From positions 1-64,000 of the forward strand of contig JALOAJ010000008.1 in NCBI GenBank assembly GCA_023228885.1: a stretch of 64,000 nucleotides of DNA, in the 5' to 3' direction. Below, piece after piece: positions 43,773 through 54,800 of this stretch. Numbering within the stretch: the first letter of the stretch is position 1; each line of letters begins with the position of its first letter. This DNA is from Bacillota bacterium (lineage in GTDB: Bacteria > Bacillota > Clostridia > Monoglobales > Firm-18). The notes under the pieces are model-generated. The model was given only the letters and a program-made list of their open reading frames with translations, searched no databases and had not been told where the DNA came from. The translations under genes and the position numbers were made by a program.

Positions 43773-44912
43773 TTACAATTCCTTCGGCAATAATTCTTTT
43801 TCAAAACATTCGTAAAAAAGTTCAAAAAGCCCTTTTGCGTATAAAACTGTGCCTTCCTTTGTTTCGTGCTTTCCAATGCCGTCATCAGGTATGCTATACA
43901 CATCTGCAAGCCTGCTGTTTATCATATCAAGCGCCGTCACATGGGGGATTGTGGTGGTAAGGCTGCACGGCAAAATATCTGTTTTGTCGCTAATTTTATC
44001 AAGAACCGTAAATATTTTTTCTTCCTTGTCACCCGTTTTTCCGTAATCTTTTATTTGCCCGTTATTAAAAACGCCTATCAGCGTCCCATTTTCCAAATCA
44101 CGCTTTACGGTGCCGTTTTCAAAACGAAATTCAAAATAAGGGTTTTGCAAATTGTTAACCGCGTGCGACGCGTAAAACAAAACTTCAACATTTTCACTTG
44201 TTTTAAAGCGTGCCGCAATGGTGTCAAAGGTTTCTATGTTATTGACTTTTGACAGCTCAATTTCTCCGATAGTCGGCATGGCGGCCGCGTCTATCTTATC
44301 ACCCAGCACAAAAAACATATTATGTAAATAGTGAGCGCAGGCGTTGCTTGCTATACTATCCATTATGCACTCGCCGTTTTCGGAAAACCGCTTGCCTCTC
44401 CACCCATGATTATAATACTGTGTTGTGCGAGGCCATAATATAATTGATTTTAATAATTTCGGACGCCCCCACACGCCATCTATGACATCCTGTTTAAATC
44501 TTAGCATTGCCTTAAAAAATGAACTTTGAAAACCCACAGCCACATCTTTTTTGTATTTGCGTTGGGCGGCCATCATTTCTTTTAAGTCGTCCATGCAGCC
44601 TGCGCTGGGCTTTTCGCAAAGGACATGGCTGCCATGTTTTAATGCGGTGATTACATGTTTTTTGTGAAAATGTATCGGTGTGCTGATGATGCATAAGTCT
44701 GCAGCGTGGCGGCTGTAAAAGTCATCCATGCCTGTTGTTATATATGCGCCTGCATTTATTAAATCATCCAACAACAAGCAATTTTTCGGGTCTGTATCTG
44801 CCCCGCCGACTATTGAAATATTATGCCCCCTGCTATTTTTCAACAAGGTGTTTACATGGTTATTTGCATATCCGCCCAAGCCAACCAAAAAAATCGTTAT
44901 AGGAGTGTTCAT
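43773..44912 (-). CDS. Gfo/Idh/MocA-family oxidoreductase
   Basis: This 379-residue protein has a Rossmann start (FLVGLGGYANNHV, near residues 9-21), CEKPSAGCMDDL near 95-106 and an ASNACAHYLHNMFF helix near 190. The C-terminal half is an alpha/beta substrate domain. It overlaps the end of the response-regulator gene by four bases (ATGA). It probably works on monosaccharides released by locus-4 enzymes. A role in 3-keto-sugar chemistry, known for some members, is possible but not shown by the sequence. Confidence 0.88.
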   Translation of the reverse strand: MNTPITIFLVGLGGYANNHVNTLLKNSRGHNISIVGGADTDPKNCLLLDDLINAGAYITTGMDDFYSRHAADLCIISTPIHFHKKHVITALKHGSHVLCEKPSAGCMDDLKEMMAAQRKYKKDVAVGFQSSFFKAMLRFKQDVIDGVWGRPKLLKSIILWPRTTQYYNHGWRGKRFSENGECIMDSIASNACAHYLHNMFFVLGDKIDAAAMPTIGEIELSKVNNIETFDTIAARFKTSENVEVLFYASHAVNNLQNPYFEFRFENGTVKRDLENGTLIGVFNNGQIKDYGKTGDKEEKIFTVLDKISDKTDILPCSLTTTIPHVTALDMINSRLADVYSIPDDGIGKHETKEGTVLYAKGLFELFYECFEKELLPKEL

Positions 44913-46519
44913 ATCTGTTTACCGCCAAAGCCCTTTCTGTATTCACTTGGTGTTTGCCCCGTTTGCTTTTCAAAAACCTTTGAAAAGTATTGGCTTGTTG
45001 CATAACCCACCCTTTGCGCAACGTCTTGAACCATAAGTTCGCTTGATTTAAGCAGTTGTTTCGCTTTTTCGATACGAACCCTAACAATAAATTCTATCAA
45101 TGTTATACCTTCGATTTGCTTAAAAACCTGAGATAAATAAGATATGTTCACAAAAAACTTTGCGGCAATCGTTTCGCGGGTTGCGGTGGCATAGTTTTCG
45201 TTTATAAATTTTTTAATGCTTTCCACCATTTTAACGGTTGGGCTTGTCGGCTTGTTTTGTATGGCAGTTATTATAAGGCTTATTATATTAAGCAGCCAGT
45301 TTTGAATATCCTCCGGAGATTTACCTTGATAATAATCCAGCGAAAAATGCTTTTCTTTAAAAAAGCTTATTTCCGCAAGACGATATTCAAAGCAACAGCG
45401 CCTTAATTGAAATAAAATGCTTATGCTTTCGCTGTAAACGGTAAAAGGCGGAACCTTAAGGGTGTGCATATAATTAAACAAATTGCCAAGCGCCGTTGCG
45501 GCATTTGCCATGTTACACGCGTGGATATTGGCAATTAAATCGTTTTCAAACGTAATCGGGAAAAAATGTTCCTTCGACATTTTGCTTGGTATATCTTCAA
45601 AAAACATTACCATGTTATTTCCAAAATAAGCATTGTATTTAAGCGCTTCCACCGCCTCTACATATGCGTTGTGTAAATTTTCAAAGCTGCTGCATAAATC
45701 GCTGACGCCGATTGATACGGTTGCTCCTAATTGGCCATTTATCGTTTGTCTGACATCATCTAAAAAATCGGCAGCCTTTTCTCTGTACTCCGCGCTTGCA
45801 TGCATGTCGAACAGTAGCACAGAATGCTTTGCATCATAAGACAACAAAAAGCCTACCTCCATATTTGTTGCTATTTCATTTAAAATGTTATCTATTGCAA
45901 ACTTTAACAGCGGTCTGTCCTGCTCGCCGTTAAACCCCTCTATGTTAGTGTTGTCCAGTTCAAGCGCCATCACAACAACTGGCATTTCAATGCCGGGCAA
46001 GCAATCCTGCACTATGGATTTTATTTTTTCCTTATCCGTTTCCTCGCCTGAAAACACTTTTTTTAAATTATTTTCTTGCGTCAAAACATCAAGACGGTCC
46101 GCCTTGTTCAAAAGCTCGACATATCTGCTGCGCTGCAATGAATCCGACTTTATTTTTTCTCCCAGCCGCAATAAAACCTTTGATAGCTCCTCCTTGGAAA
46201 CAGGCTTGCATAAATAATCAAAAACTTCGTTCTCCAACGCAAATTTGGCATAATCAAACTCGTTATACCCGCTAAGTATTATTATTTTTGCATTATAAAG
46301 CTCGCTTTTTAGCTTTGTAATAAGTTCAAGCCCGGATAAATTGGGCATTCTTATGTCGGTAATTATAATATTGGGGTTAAGCTCTTTTGCAAGCCTAAAG
46401 CCCTCCTCGCCGTCCGTTGCGGCGCCGACAATCTCAAACCCTAATTGATTCCAATCAATCAACATTTTTAACCCGTCCAAAATAGCCTTTTCATCATCAA
46501 TTAAAAGAACCTTTAACAT
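44909..46519 (-). CDS. YesN-type AraC response regulator
   Basis: About 536 residues from the ATG at 46519. A frame reaching 46552 has no ribosome site and would touch the kinase stop. The receiver domain (1-120) starts KVLLIDDEKAILDGL, has the phospho-Asp in IIITDIRMPNLSG near residue 54 and a Lys in CKPVSKEEL near 105. A linker region (about 130-430) follows. The AraC DNA-binding domain (about 435-536) has FFVNISYLSQVF and GYATSQYFSKVF, ending TPSEYRKGFG. It is the partner of the kinase gene directly upstream and probably activates locus 4. A 21-base-spaced direct repeat before the first gene of the locus (58075-58106) is a candidate binding site. Confidence 0.92.
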   Translation of the reverse strand: MLKVLLIDDEKAILDGLKMLIDWNQLGFEIVGAATDGEEGFRLAKELNPNIIITDIRMPNLSGLELITKLKSELYNAKIIILSGYNEFDYAKFALENEVFDYLCKPVSKEELSKVLLRLGEKIKSDSLQRSRYVELLNKADRLDVLTQENNLKKVFSGEETDKEKIKSIVQDCLPGIEMPVVVMALELDNTNIEGFNGEQDRPLLKFAIDNILNEIATNMEVGFLLSYDAKHSVLLFDMHASAEYREKAADFLDDVRQTINGQLGATVSIGVSDLCSSFENLHNAYVEAVEALKYNAYFGNNMVMFFEDIPSKMSKEHFFPITFENDLIANIHACNMANAATALGNLFNYMHTLKVPPFTVYSESISILFQLRRCCFEYRLAEISFFKEKHFSLDYYQGKSPEDIQNWLLNIISLIITAIQNKPTSPTVKMVESIKKFINENYATATRETIAAKFFVNISYLSQVFKQIEGITLIEFIVRVRIEKAKQLLKSSELMVQDVAQRVGYATSQYFSKVFEKQTGQTPSEYRKGFGGKQI

Positions 46520-46551
46520 CTTTTCACACCTTCTTTTAAGGAGCGGCAGCA

Positions 46552-48360
46552 TTATAATTCACGAAACCCGTCAACTTCCGGCAGTTTAACATTTGTGTTT
46601 ATTTTTATTATTGCTGTTGTGCCCTTCCCTAAAATGCTGTTTATTTCAAGCCCGCTTTCCTCGCCGTAATATAGCTTTAACCTCATATTAATGTTTTTAA
46701 GCCCTATTCCAACATCATAATTGCTGCCGTTTTCGACCAATGCCGATTGCACTTCGCGCAGCCTGTCTTTTGACATTCCAACGCCGTTGTCCTTTACCGA
46801 AATGCTTAAAAACCCGTTTTTAGCGTCCGCCGTCACAACAACTCGTTTTAAATTATTTTTCCCAAAAAAGCCATGCATAACGATATTTTCCGCCAATGGC
46901 TGTAAAATGAATTTTGGCACAAATGTGTTCATTAGCGTTGGGTTTATATCAACAATGAACTCAATTGCATGCTCCGTTCTTGCATTGCTAATTGAAAGAA
47001 ACTTTGACATATAGTCAATTTCTTTATCAAGCGGTAAAAAATCATTTGTTCCTTTAACGCCGGCGCGCAATAAATCTGCAAGCTGTAATATTAAATCATG
47101 CGTTTCGGTGTCGTTGTTTTTTAGCGTTTTCATTCTTAGCATATCCAATGTGTTATATAAAAAATGCGGGTTTATTTGGCTGTGCAATAGCTTTAACTCT
47201 GCAACCTTTTTTTCAACCTGTATTTGTGCATTTGCATCAAACAGCTCTTTTATCTTTCTTAGCATGCTGTTAAACCCGTTTTCAAGCGCCGCCAATTCGC
47301 CCTTGGTATTTAGCGAAATATATTGTTTAAAATCGCCCTTCTTAACCTTTTCCATGGAGGTTAGCACTGTTTTGACCGATTTGCTGATTGAGCCGGAAAT
47401 CATTGCCGCAAATACAAACGCAAAAACCCCACCAATCAGCAAGTATATTAACAGCTTTGTTTGTGTTTTTCTGCTTTCTTTAAACAAAGCGTTTGCGGAA
47501 CTTGAAAGAACCACATACAAACCGGATTTTCCGTCTTGCGAAAAGCTTACAATTCTTTCGCTTTGAAGCCCCTCGTCCATTACAAAGTGCCCATTTTGCT
47601 CTTTTAACCGTTCGCCGATTTGCAAAACGACCTCGGAACTTATAACTTTTTCCGTTTGGCGGGTGCGGTAAACGGGTATGCCGCTGCTGTCATATATTAT
47701 CGCCACACATTCCGCATTGTTGTTTTGCGTAACTATCCTTTCAAAAATTCCGGAATGCACATCAATTCTTAGCACCCCAAATTCCTCTTTGGAATATATG
47801 GGAATTACCTTTTGCATAACGGAAAAAACCTCATACGAATAATACCCTTTGTGTATTCGCGGCGGCACTAACAAATAACCGTCATCGCGCTTTTTAACTT
47901 CCTCATACCAAAAACCGCGCTCGGCGGAATATTCTTGACCAACAACAAAGTCAATGCCCGTTCCAAAAACCGCTTCTTCATTGGTATAAATAAAAATGTT
48001 TGAAATATCGGGGCGCTGACTTATAACCCACTTGAATATATCGTGAACATCGCTTGGCAGTGTTGTTGGTTTTGCGCTCCCGTTATTATAATCCGATAAA
48101 AAGCCAATAAGCCTTGGGTTTGAAATCAAGGCCTTGGAATAGCGTGAAACCTCATCAATCGATGCGGATAGCTGCTGGCTTAGGCTTGATGTTGTTTGAC
48201 TTAAATAATTTATTGATTGCTGTTCCAAAAGACTTCTTGCCGTTGTGAATATGATAAACTGCGAAATAATGATAATGGGCAAAAAAATGACGGCATATGA
48301 AAGCATAAGCTTTGCCCTTATGCTAACACTGTTAAAAATGCCTTCAAACCTTTGCCGCAC
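46552..48360 (-). CDS. YesM-type sensor histidine kinase
   Basis: This 602-residue protein has a transmembrane helix (about 17-38), an extracellular sensor (about 39-300), a second helix (about 302-325) and a HAMP domain (SISKSVKTVLTSMEKV). The His_kinase domain has LLHSQINPHFLYNTLD (phospho-His near residue 400) and an HATPase with DNGVGM and GIGLKNINMRL. The start is GTG. This is the usual kinase of Gram-positive glycan loci, sensing an extracellular sugar or its binding protein. It is transcribed between the permeases and its response regulator. Confidence 0.93.
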   Translation of the reverse strand: MRQRFEGIFNSVSIRAKLMLSYAVIFLPIIIISQFIIFTTARSLLEQQSINYLSQTTSSLSQQLSASIDEVSRYSKALISNPRLIGFLSDYNNGSAKPTTLPSDVHDIFKWVISQRPDISNIFIYTNEEAVFGTGIDFVVGQEYSAERGFWYEEVKKRDDGYLLVPPRIHKGYYSYEVFSVMQKVIPIYSKEEFGVLRIDVHSGIFERIVTQNNNAECVAIIYDSSGIPVYRTRQTEKVISSEVVLQIGERLKEQNGHFVMDEGLQSERIVSFSQDGKSGLYVVLSSSANALFKESRKTQTKLLIYLLIGGVFAFVFAAMISGSISKSVKTVLTSMEKVKKGDFKQYISLNTKGELAALENGFNSMLRKIKELFDANAQIQVEKKVAELKLLHSQINPHFLYNTLDMLRMKTLKNNDTETHDLILQLADLLRAGVKGTNDFLPLDKEIDYMSKFLSISNARTEHAIEFIVDINPTLMNTFVPKFILQPLAENIVMHGFFGKNNLKRVVVTADAKNGFLSISVKDNGVGMSKDRLREVQSALVENGSNYDVGIGLKNINMRLKLYYGEESGLEINSILGKGTTAIIKINTNVKLPEVDGFREL

Positions 48361-48380
48361 ACCATCACCTCTTGCTTATG

Positions 48381-49262
48381 TCATGATTTTATAGCGCCAA
48401 TCATAACGCCTTTAACAAAATATCGTTGTAAAAATGGATACACGCATAGTATCGGCAGGGTGGAAAACACAACCGCCGCCGCCTTAACCGATTCCGGAGC
48501 CGCCATTTCGATTTGAAGCTCGCTTGAATCCAAAAGGCTTGTCTTTAATTTATCAATCATTTGCATAAGCCTTGTCATTACAGTTTGCTTATTTGAATCG
48601 CTTATATACATCATAACATTAAAATACGAGTTCCAATGGGACACCAAATAAAATAATGTTATTGTGGCAATTGCAGGCATTGAAATGGGAAGAATTATGC
48701 GCACCAAAATTGAAAAATCATTAAAGCCGTCAATTGCCGCCGATTCTTCCAAATCAGGCGGAAGCTGCTCAAAAAAGCTTTTTAGCACAAGCATATTATA
48801 TGTGCTTATTAACCCCAATAACCATAATGACCAATATGAGTCGATAAGGTTTAATTGTTTTATTAAAATGAATGTTGGAATAAGCCCGCCGCCAAACATC
48901 ATTGTAAATGTTATAAGCCCAAGCAAAATTCCACGCCCTCTAAGCCGCTTTTTGCTTAAAGGATAAGCGCCCAAGATTGTTGCCACCATATTAAGCGCCG
49001 TTCCGCAGCCCGCTACCACAACGCTGTTTTTAAGCGCCTTAACAAGCGTTCCGTCTTTTATAAGGTTTATATATGCCCCGAAATTAACTTCAACGGGCAG
49101 TATAAAAACCTCTCCGCTTGATATCGCCCTTGAGCTGCTAAGTGAAAGCGACAAAAAGTTAATCAGCGGAAAAACCGTAGCCAAGGTTATAAGCGTAATT
49201 AAAAGATAGTTAAATATATCAAACATTTTGCTGCCGATTGTTGCGTTCTTTTTAAAAGCCAT
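48381..49262 (-). CDS. Carbohydrate ABC transporter permease (LplC/YtcP type)
   Basis: About 293 residues. The ATG with GGGGGCG upstream is preferred over a TTG at 49286, which would overlap the previous gene. It has six transmembrane segments, the EAA loop (DLEESAAIDGFNDFSILVRI, near residue 190) and the ending CVYPFLQRYFVKGVMIGAIKS, almost the same as in the locus-2 permease. It pairs with the upstream permease; the ATPase must be encoded elsewhere. Confidence 0.94.
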   Translation of the reverse strand: MAFKKNATIGSKMFDIFNYLLITLITLATVFPLINFLSLSLSSSRAISSGEVFILPVEVNFGAYINLIKDGTLVKALKNSVVVAGCGTALNMVATILGAYPLSKKRLRGRGILLGLITFTMMFGGGLIPTFILIKQLNLIDSYWSLWLLGLISTYNMLVLKSFFEQLPPDLEESAAIDGFNDFSILVRIILPISMPAIATITLFYLVSHWNSYFNVMMYISDSNKQTVMTRLMQMIDKLKTSLLDSSELQIEMAAPESVKAAAVVFSTLPILCVYPFLQRYFVKGVMIGAIKS

Positions 49263-49279
49263 AATAGGTTTCGCCCCCT

Positions 49280-50257
49280 TTACCAAATGCCGCCCTCTCC
49301 CATTTTTTTAACAATGAAGTTCGTCAGCAACACCAATATAAGCCCAACGAGCGATTGGAAAAGCCCGATAGCCGATGTATAACTGTATTGCATTCCTTGC
49401 AGACCGACCCTGTAAACATAAGTTGCAATAACATCCGCCACACTTCTGACGCTTGCGTTTTGAAGTGAATAAATATGCTCAAATCCAAGCTCTAAGAAGT
49501 GACCCATATTTAAAATTAATAATACCGCAATTGTTCCCCTTATGCAAGGTATTGTTATATTTAAAATACACTTAAACCTTCCGGCGCCGTCAATATGCGC
49601 AGCCTCGTACAGTTCTGGGTTTATCCCGGTTATGGCGGCAAGGTAGATAATTGTGCCCCAGCCTGCGCTTTTCCAGATGCTGGACAGCACAAACACTATC
49701 GGCCACCAAAAGGTGCTTGTCATAAAATAGATTGGTTCTATTTTAAACAGCTTAACGAGCAAAAAGTTAATGCTCCCCGTGCTTGGAGACAAAATGCCCA
49801 TTATTATGCTTCCCAAAGCAACCCACGATATGAAATGCGGTATGTACAGCAAGCTTTGCGTTGTTTTTTTGAAATATTTATTCCTAATTTCGTTTAGCAA
49901 AATTGCCAGTATAATCGGCGCGGGAAATTGGAATACCAATGTGTATAAGTTAAGCAAAAGGTTGTTTTTCAAAATCAGCAAAAACTCGCTGCTGCGCAAC
50001 ATTCTTTGAAAGTTTGCAAACCCAACCCAACTGCTTCCGAGTATACCGTCGGCAAACCTAAAATTCTTAAACGCAATGGTAACGCCGTACATCGGTGCAT
50101 ACTTAAATATTGCATAATAAGCGACAACCGGTATAAGCATTGCATACAGGTATCGGTCTCTTGCAACATCTCCCCAAAGCCTGCGAATGTAGCTTTTCTT
50201 TTTGTTGTAACTTTTTTTATCCTTCAAAAAAACAGTTGAATTTGTGTTGGTGTTCAA
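49280..50257 (-). CDS. Carbohydrate ABC transporter permease (LplB/YteP type)
   Basis: This 325-residue polytopic permease has FKYAPMYGVTIAFKNF near residue 50, the EAA loop LYEAAHIDGAGRFKCI near 228, and a KKMGEGGIW ending. It starts at TTG with a weak GATGAG site; no better in-frame start is nearby. It is the first permease after the binding-protein gene of locus 4. Confidence 0.93.
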   Translation of the reverse strand: MNTNTNSTVFLKDKKSYNKKKSYIRRLWGDVARDRYLYAMLIPVVAYYAIFKYAPMYGVTIAFKNFRFADGILGSSWVGFANFQRMLRSSEFLLILKNNLLLNLYTLVFQFPAPIILAILLNEIRNKYFKKTTQSLLYIPHFISWVALGSIIMGILSPSTGSINFLLVKLFKIEPIYFMTSTFWWPIVFVLSSIWKSAGWGTIIYLAAITGINPELYEAAHIDGAGRFKCILNITIPCIRGTIAVLLILNMGHFLELGFEHIYSLQNASVRSVADVIATYVYRVGLQGMQYSYTSAIGLFQSLVGLILVLLTNFIVKKMGEGGIW

Positions 50258-50285
50258 AATGTATCACTCATCTCTTTTCAAGGGT

Positions 50286-51842
50286 TTATTCCGTTTTTGA
50301 AATAAACTGGCTTTTGTTTTCATCATACCATTGTTGATACAACTGTTCAATTCTTTCTCCGCCAAGCCTTACCCATTCACTTCTGATTTTTTCCATACCT
50401 TGAGCAGGGGACATAGCCGCGCCTTTTGAAATAACCGTTTCTGTTATTTCCTCCAAAATCGGGTCAAATTCCGCATTAAACATAACTATCTCGTTAATGT
50501 CGGGGGTGTATGGCAAATCCCTTCTGTAAGTATGTTTTAACGCCGTTTCAAGCGCTAAGCCTTCCAAATAACCTAACTTTTGGTTAAATGGGTCAGCAGG
50601 GTATTTCTTTGTAAACCATGTGGGATTTGAGGTGGCTTTTGTTAACAATACATAGTCTATATTATAATCAAGCTCGTTTTTATTTTTTTCTTTGTCTATG
50701 ATTACAGGCACGCCGTCGTTTAACTGATAATGCTCGCCTTCAATACCGTAGGTAAGCGGAAACCAGCCATCAGATAAATACCAATCTAAAAGCTTAATGG
50801 CAGCCTTCGGATTTTTTATATCATTATTAAGCGCAATATATCTTTGTGCCGGCGGGTCTTGAAAATGTCCGTTTCGTCCGAATTGCGTTGAAACCATCTC
50901 CATCGGCATAATATCGGCAGAAGGAATGTTGGCTACCAACGATGGATACTTTGAGCTCCCTATTCCCCATGCGCCCCATGTAATGGCAGCGTTGCCGGAT
51001 GTCCAAACTTGGTCTTGCGCCTGGCAGGTTTTATCGGTAATATACTCCCTATACATAAGCCCTTCATCATACAATGTTTTAACAAAGGTCAAATACGCCT
51101 CATATCTGTCGGTAAGGCGGCTGTTTACAACCGTATCGCCTTCGACATACCAGTCACGGCAGGTGAACATATCTTGAAACACAAACGGGGCGGAATTTGA
51201 ATTAAAAACTATTCCTTCGGTATCTTTTTTGCCGTTTCCGTCCGGGTCGCTGTTGACAATAACTCTTAAAACATCCAAAAGCTCTTCATTTGTGGTTGGC
51301 ATGCTAAGACCAAGCTTATCAAGCCAGTCTTTACGAACCCAAACGCCGCGTGTTGCCACATGCGCTCTTCGGTTTGTCAGCGCGTACATTTTCCCGTCGG
51401 AAAAGGTAACATATTGTTTTAAATCAGCGTTGTCCTCCAAATACTGCTTATACTCCGTGCTGTAATCCTTTATAAACCCGTCTACGCTTGCCAACACGCC
51501 TTGGTTGTAAAGTTGAACAAAAAAGTTTCTGTCGAACTCGACAACAAGGTCGGGAGCGGTGCCTGCCGCAAACCTTGTATTTAAAGCTTCTCGCGAACGG
51601 GCGCGCGGAACCGGCACCCATGTAATTTTTATGCCTGTTTCTTGTTCTATAAATTGTGACCAACGATTATCTTCATAAGAGCCTTCGCTTGCCGGCACAT
51701 TGCCTCTGTCAAAAATCGAAATGCTAAGCTCGTTTGCCGCATCGTCATAGTTTTGCCCGTTTTTACCGTTACGGCTGCATGAGCTCAAAGCCAAACATAA
51801 AGCCATACACAAAATAATGCACGAAATTTTTTTGCCCTTCAT
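50286..51842 (-). CDS. Lipoprotein sugar-binding protein of locus 4
   Basis: This 518-residue protein has a lipoprotein signal with lipobox LALSSC near residue 22. The rest is the large solute-binding fold (ESB family 1-like), with FAAGTAPDLVVEFDR, VWVRKDWLDKLGLSMP near residue 170 and DPDGNGKKDTEGI. The last is a Ca-like acidic loop found in this group. It captures the oligosaccharide imported by the two permeases downstream. It is 24 bases from the large discoidin protein gene upstream. Confidence 0.92.
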   Translation of the reverse strand: MKGKKISCIILCMALCLALSSCSRNGKNGQNYDDAANELSISIFDRGNVPASEGSYEDNRWSQFIEQETGIKITWVPVPRARSREALNTRFAAGTAPDLVVEFDRNFFVQLYNQGVLASVDGFIKDYSTEYKQYLEDNADLKQYVTFSDGKMYALTNRRAHVATRGVWVRKDWLDKLGLSMPTTNEELLDVLRVIVNSDPDGNGKKDTEGIVFNSNSAPFVFQDMFTCRDWYVEGDTVVNSRLTDRYEAYLTFVKTLYDEGLMYREYITDKTCQAQDQVWTSGNAAITWGAWGIGSSKYPSLVANIPSADIMPMEMVSTQFGRNGHFQDPPAQRYIALNNDIKNPKAAIKLLDWYLSDGWFPLTYGIEGEHYQLNDGVPVIIDKEKNKNELDYNIDYVLLTKATSNPTWFTKKYPADPFNQKLGYLEGLALETALKHTYRRDLPYTPDINEIVMFNAEFDPILEEITETVISKGAAMSPAQGMEKIRSEWVRLGGERIEQLYQQWYDENKSQFISKTE

Positions 51843-51866
51843 TGTTTATCCTCCCTTAAAACTGCT

Positions 51867-54800
51867 TTATTTTAAACTTTTTTCCACCTCGTTGACGCTA
51901 AGAGCCGAACCCTTTTCTTTTTTGAGTTCCGGTTCTTTTATTGAAAATGAAATGCTGTAATCGAGGCTTTCATCTGCATTTATAATAAGCATTTTCATAC
52001 GGTATTTGCCTACATTGATTTCCCTGTCCTCCACGGTAAAGTATGCGTCCTTGTTCATTGTTATTTCCATCACCGTTCTGCCTCTGATAACCTTAAAAAC
52101 GCCAGGCGCGCTGTCAAACTTATCCTCCGCCCTAATAAGCAGCGGGATGTATTCCAAAAACCGAGTTGGATGCGATGATTCGGTAGTTCCGCCGGTATAA
52201 TTTCTGACGCTCACATCAATGCTTTCGTCTTTAAATGATACGGTTTTTTGACCTCTGTTGGTCTTGCCCAAATTATACAATATTTCAAAGTCGCCTGCGG
52301 CTGCGTCGGCAGCGCCGGCAGTCGCCGTATAAGGTTGACCGTTTACTTTAAATGTTGGAATTACCGGGTTGTTTTCAAATATTAAATAATCCGATTGCAA
52401 CCGGTTTATGTTGTATTCTTTTGTTCCCCACGCAGCATCGCGAATGTTCGGGTAATTTCTTTTACCGCTTGTAGCTTCTTCAAATTCCTGCATTGAGTTT
52501 ATAAACGCCCCGCCTTCCGGATGCCATACCAGCCCAAGACCCATGTTTTGTCTGTGGTGGGCTTGAGTTCCGGTGTTGAATGCGGCATAATACGAAGGTC
52601 GCCTGAAGTAACCGAAAACAGCCTTGTTTTTTCCGTCCATCCGCAAATGATTAAAATAATCATTTTTAATGTACGGGATAGATTGTATTGCCTCCTCACG
52701 CTCTGCATTAGTGGGGTTATATGAAGTGTTGCCTTTTAGCAGGAACATATAAGGAGAATATCCCGAGGTTTCGCCAAGCCGTATTTCGGGGAAAACCGGC
52801 CACATGCTTGCATATGCCGCTCTTTCGTTAAATACTGCCTGTTCAAGTTCCTCTTGACTTCTTACAAAAGCTCTGCCGAGCGGTGTTTCGCTAACTATTG
52901 AACATTCAATCCTGTCATGCGTCAAAACGGTTATTCGAGACCCTATCTCCGCATTAATTACAAACCCGCTTCTGTCCGGTTCTATGGCAAAGTTATACGA
53001 AACCCATTCCCAAAAATCGTTTGTGGATTTGAGCCAAATATTTTTTAGTTCCACATAGTTGGGGTCGGGGTTATCCTTGATATAGTCCCAAGCAGCCCAT
53101 ATGTTAGACAGCTGCGTATGGATATTATATGACCATTCAGGCATGCCGTTTTCATAATAATAACCTGCGTGGCTTTGCAAAGAGCCTACCACCGGTCTGA
53201 GCCGAGATAACAGCGCCGTCATTACTTCATCGTTAGGGTCTTCGTTGTCATGCAGATATGCCAATACCCCCGGAAGTACATTAGTCCACTGATTAGAATA
53301 TTTTTGACCGTGATTCCAAAGCGATGAATTTTTAAGGGTTGTTAAAATCGCCCGTTTTTGGGCATTAACAACTCTACCCATAAGTTGAGGGTTTAACGCT
53401 TCGATGTTCGGGTCATTTTTTGCAGCCTCATTCAAAAGCACCGTCGCCTTGCCCATAAATTTTGTGAAAAAGGCAGTTGCCGCCAAATTATATTGTGTTA
53501 AACCATACTCGGGGAATTGACCGTCCGTGTCGTTCGAGGCATTTTTTTGCAGCTTCAGCGCATGCTCAATCACAGCTTCCATCCTTTTTCTAACATCCGC
53601 CGAACCGTAGTATATGTTCCAATCTGCTTTTTTGGTGTAAAAATAAGCAAATGCCAAATAGTTTTCCTGCACCCTTGCGTTATATGCGCCGTTCGAGTAC
53701 AGCTGACGCCAAATTGCAATATCAATAAAGCCCCTGTCGTCACCGATTGCCCTTACGGCGTTTGCAAGCACATGAAAGTTTGCAAAATACCACACAAGGT
53801 TTCTGGATTTATTGCCGAAATAATCTCTGATATAATCATCATCGTCAAAATCGTCCGGGTTAATTTTTGTAAAATCAGGCGCCGGAACAGCCCCCCAATC
53901 ACCCGTTCCCGAACCGAGGCTTCTTATAAACTTGTCATATTCGCTTTGCAAAGTGTTTGCCATATCAAACATATCTTTTTCGCTTCCGGAATTTAATACG
54001 GAATTCGCCCAAGCAAACGCATCGGTCAGTTCTTCGAACTTTGTATCGCTATATTCGCCATAAAGCCCTTCTTGAATTTTATCAATTTCACGGCTTACAA
54101 AATCTATTTTTTCTTGCAATACTATTTCGCCGCGCATATCCGGGTCATAATAAAGCTTGATTTCGCTTATCCTTGGGTTTTTTGAATACTCTGAACCTTG
54201 AACCCCGCGAAGTATAAACAACCTAAAATATCGCCCTGTTTCGGATGGAAAAAACACATTGGCGGTAGCCGGGGGAACCCCCTCAACCTCAAAAAGGTTC
54301 TCTGCCGCGCCCTTGATTATATTGCCATCGGAAATTGAAGAAAAATCCGATATATTGTTCGCCATTTCTCCAATAAGCCCGGAAACTCGTGACTGCGAGC
54401 CATCCTCCAACACAATTTGCGCATTATTTACCATAGCGGCAGTTTGCAGGTCTACCTGCACCCAAACCCAACCTGTACCGTTTGAAGTTTGCACCGCAAG
54501 CACATCGTCCCCGTCTGTAACCATCTGCCAATTTGTTGTGCTTGTTGTGCCTGTGCTTGATGAAACAGGCTTGTTAAGCGCAAAGTTAACATCCGGTTCG
54601 GGTTCGGGGTCCGGATCAGGGTCCGGGTCAGGATCCGGGTCAGGGTCAGGGTCAGGGTCAACAGTTTGCCCTCCGCCATATATTTCAATTGTTTTTATTC
54701 TTGGGTTTGCTGTGTTTGCGCCTGATGTTCCCGAGCGCCCGCGCAGTATATAAAGCCTAAAATACCGCCCGCTGACATTATCAAAAACAAACTCATGCTC

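Noticed and set aside
54592..54660. Repeat tract considered as a CRISPR-like array
   Set aside because: The units are 6 bases without spacers and encode an in-frame linker.
54259..54753. 164-codon plus-strand frame rich in Gly-Ser repeats
   Set aside because: It is the antisense reading of the Asp-Pro hexamer repeat in the discoidin protein; no independent evidence.
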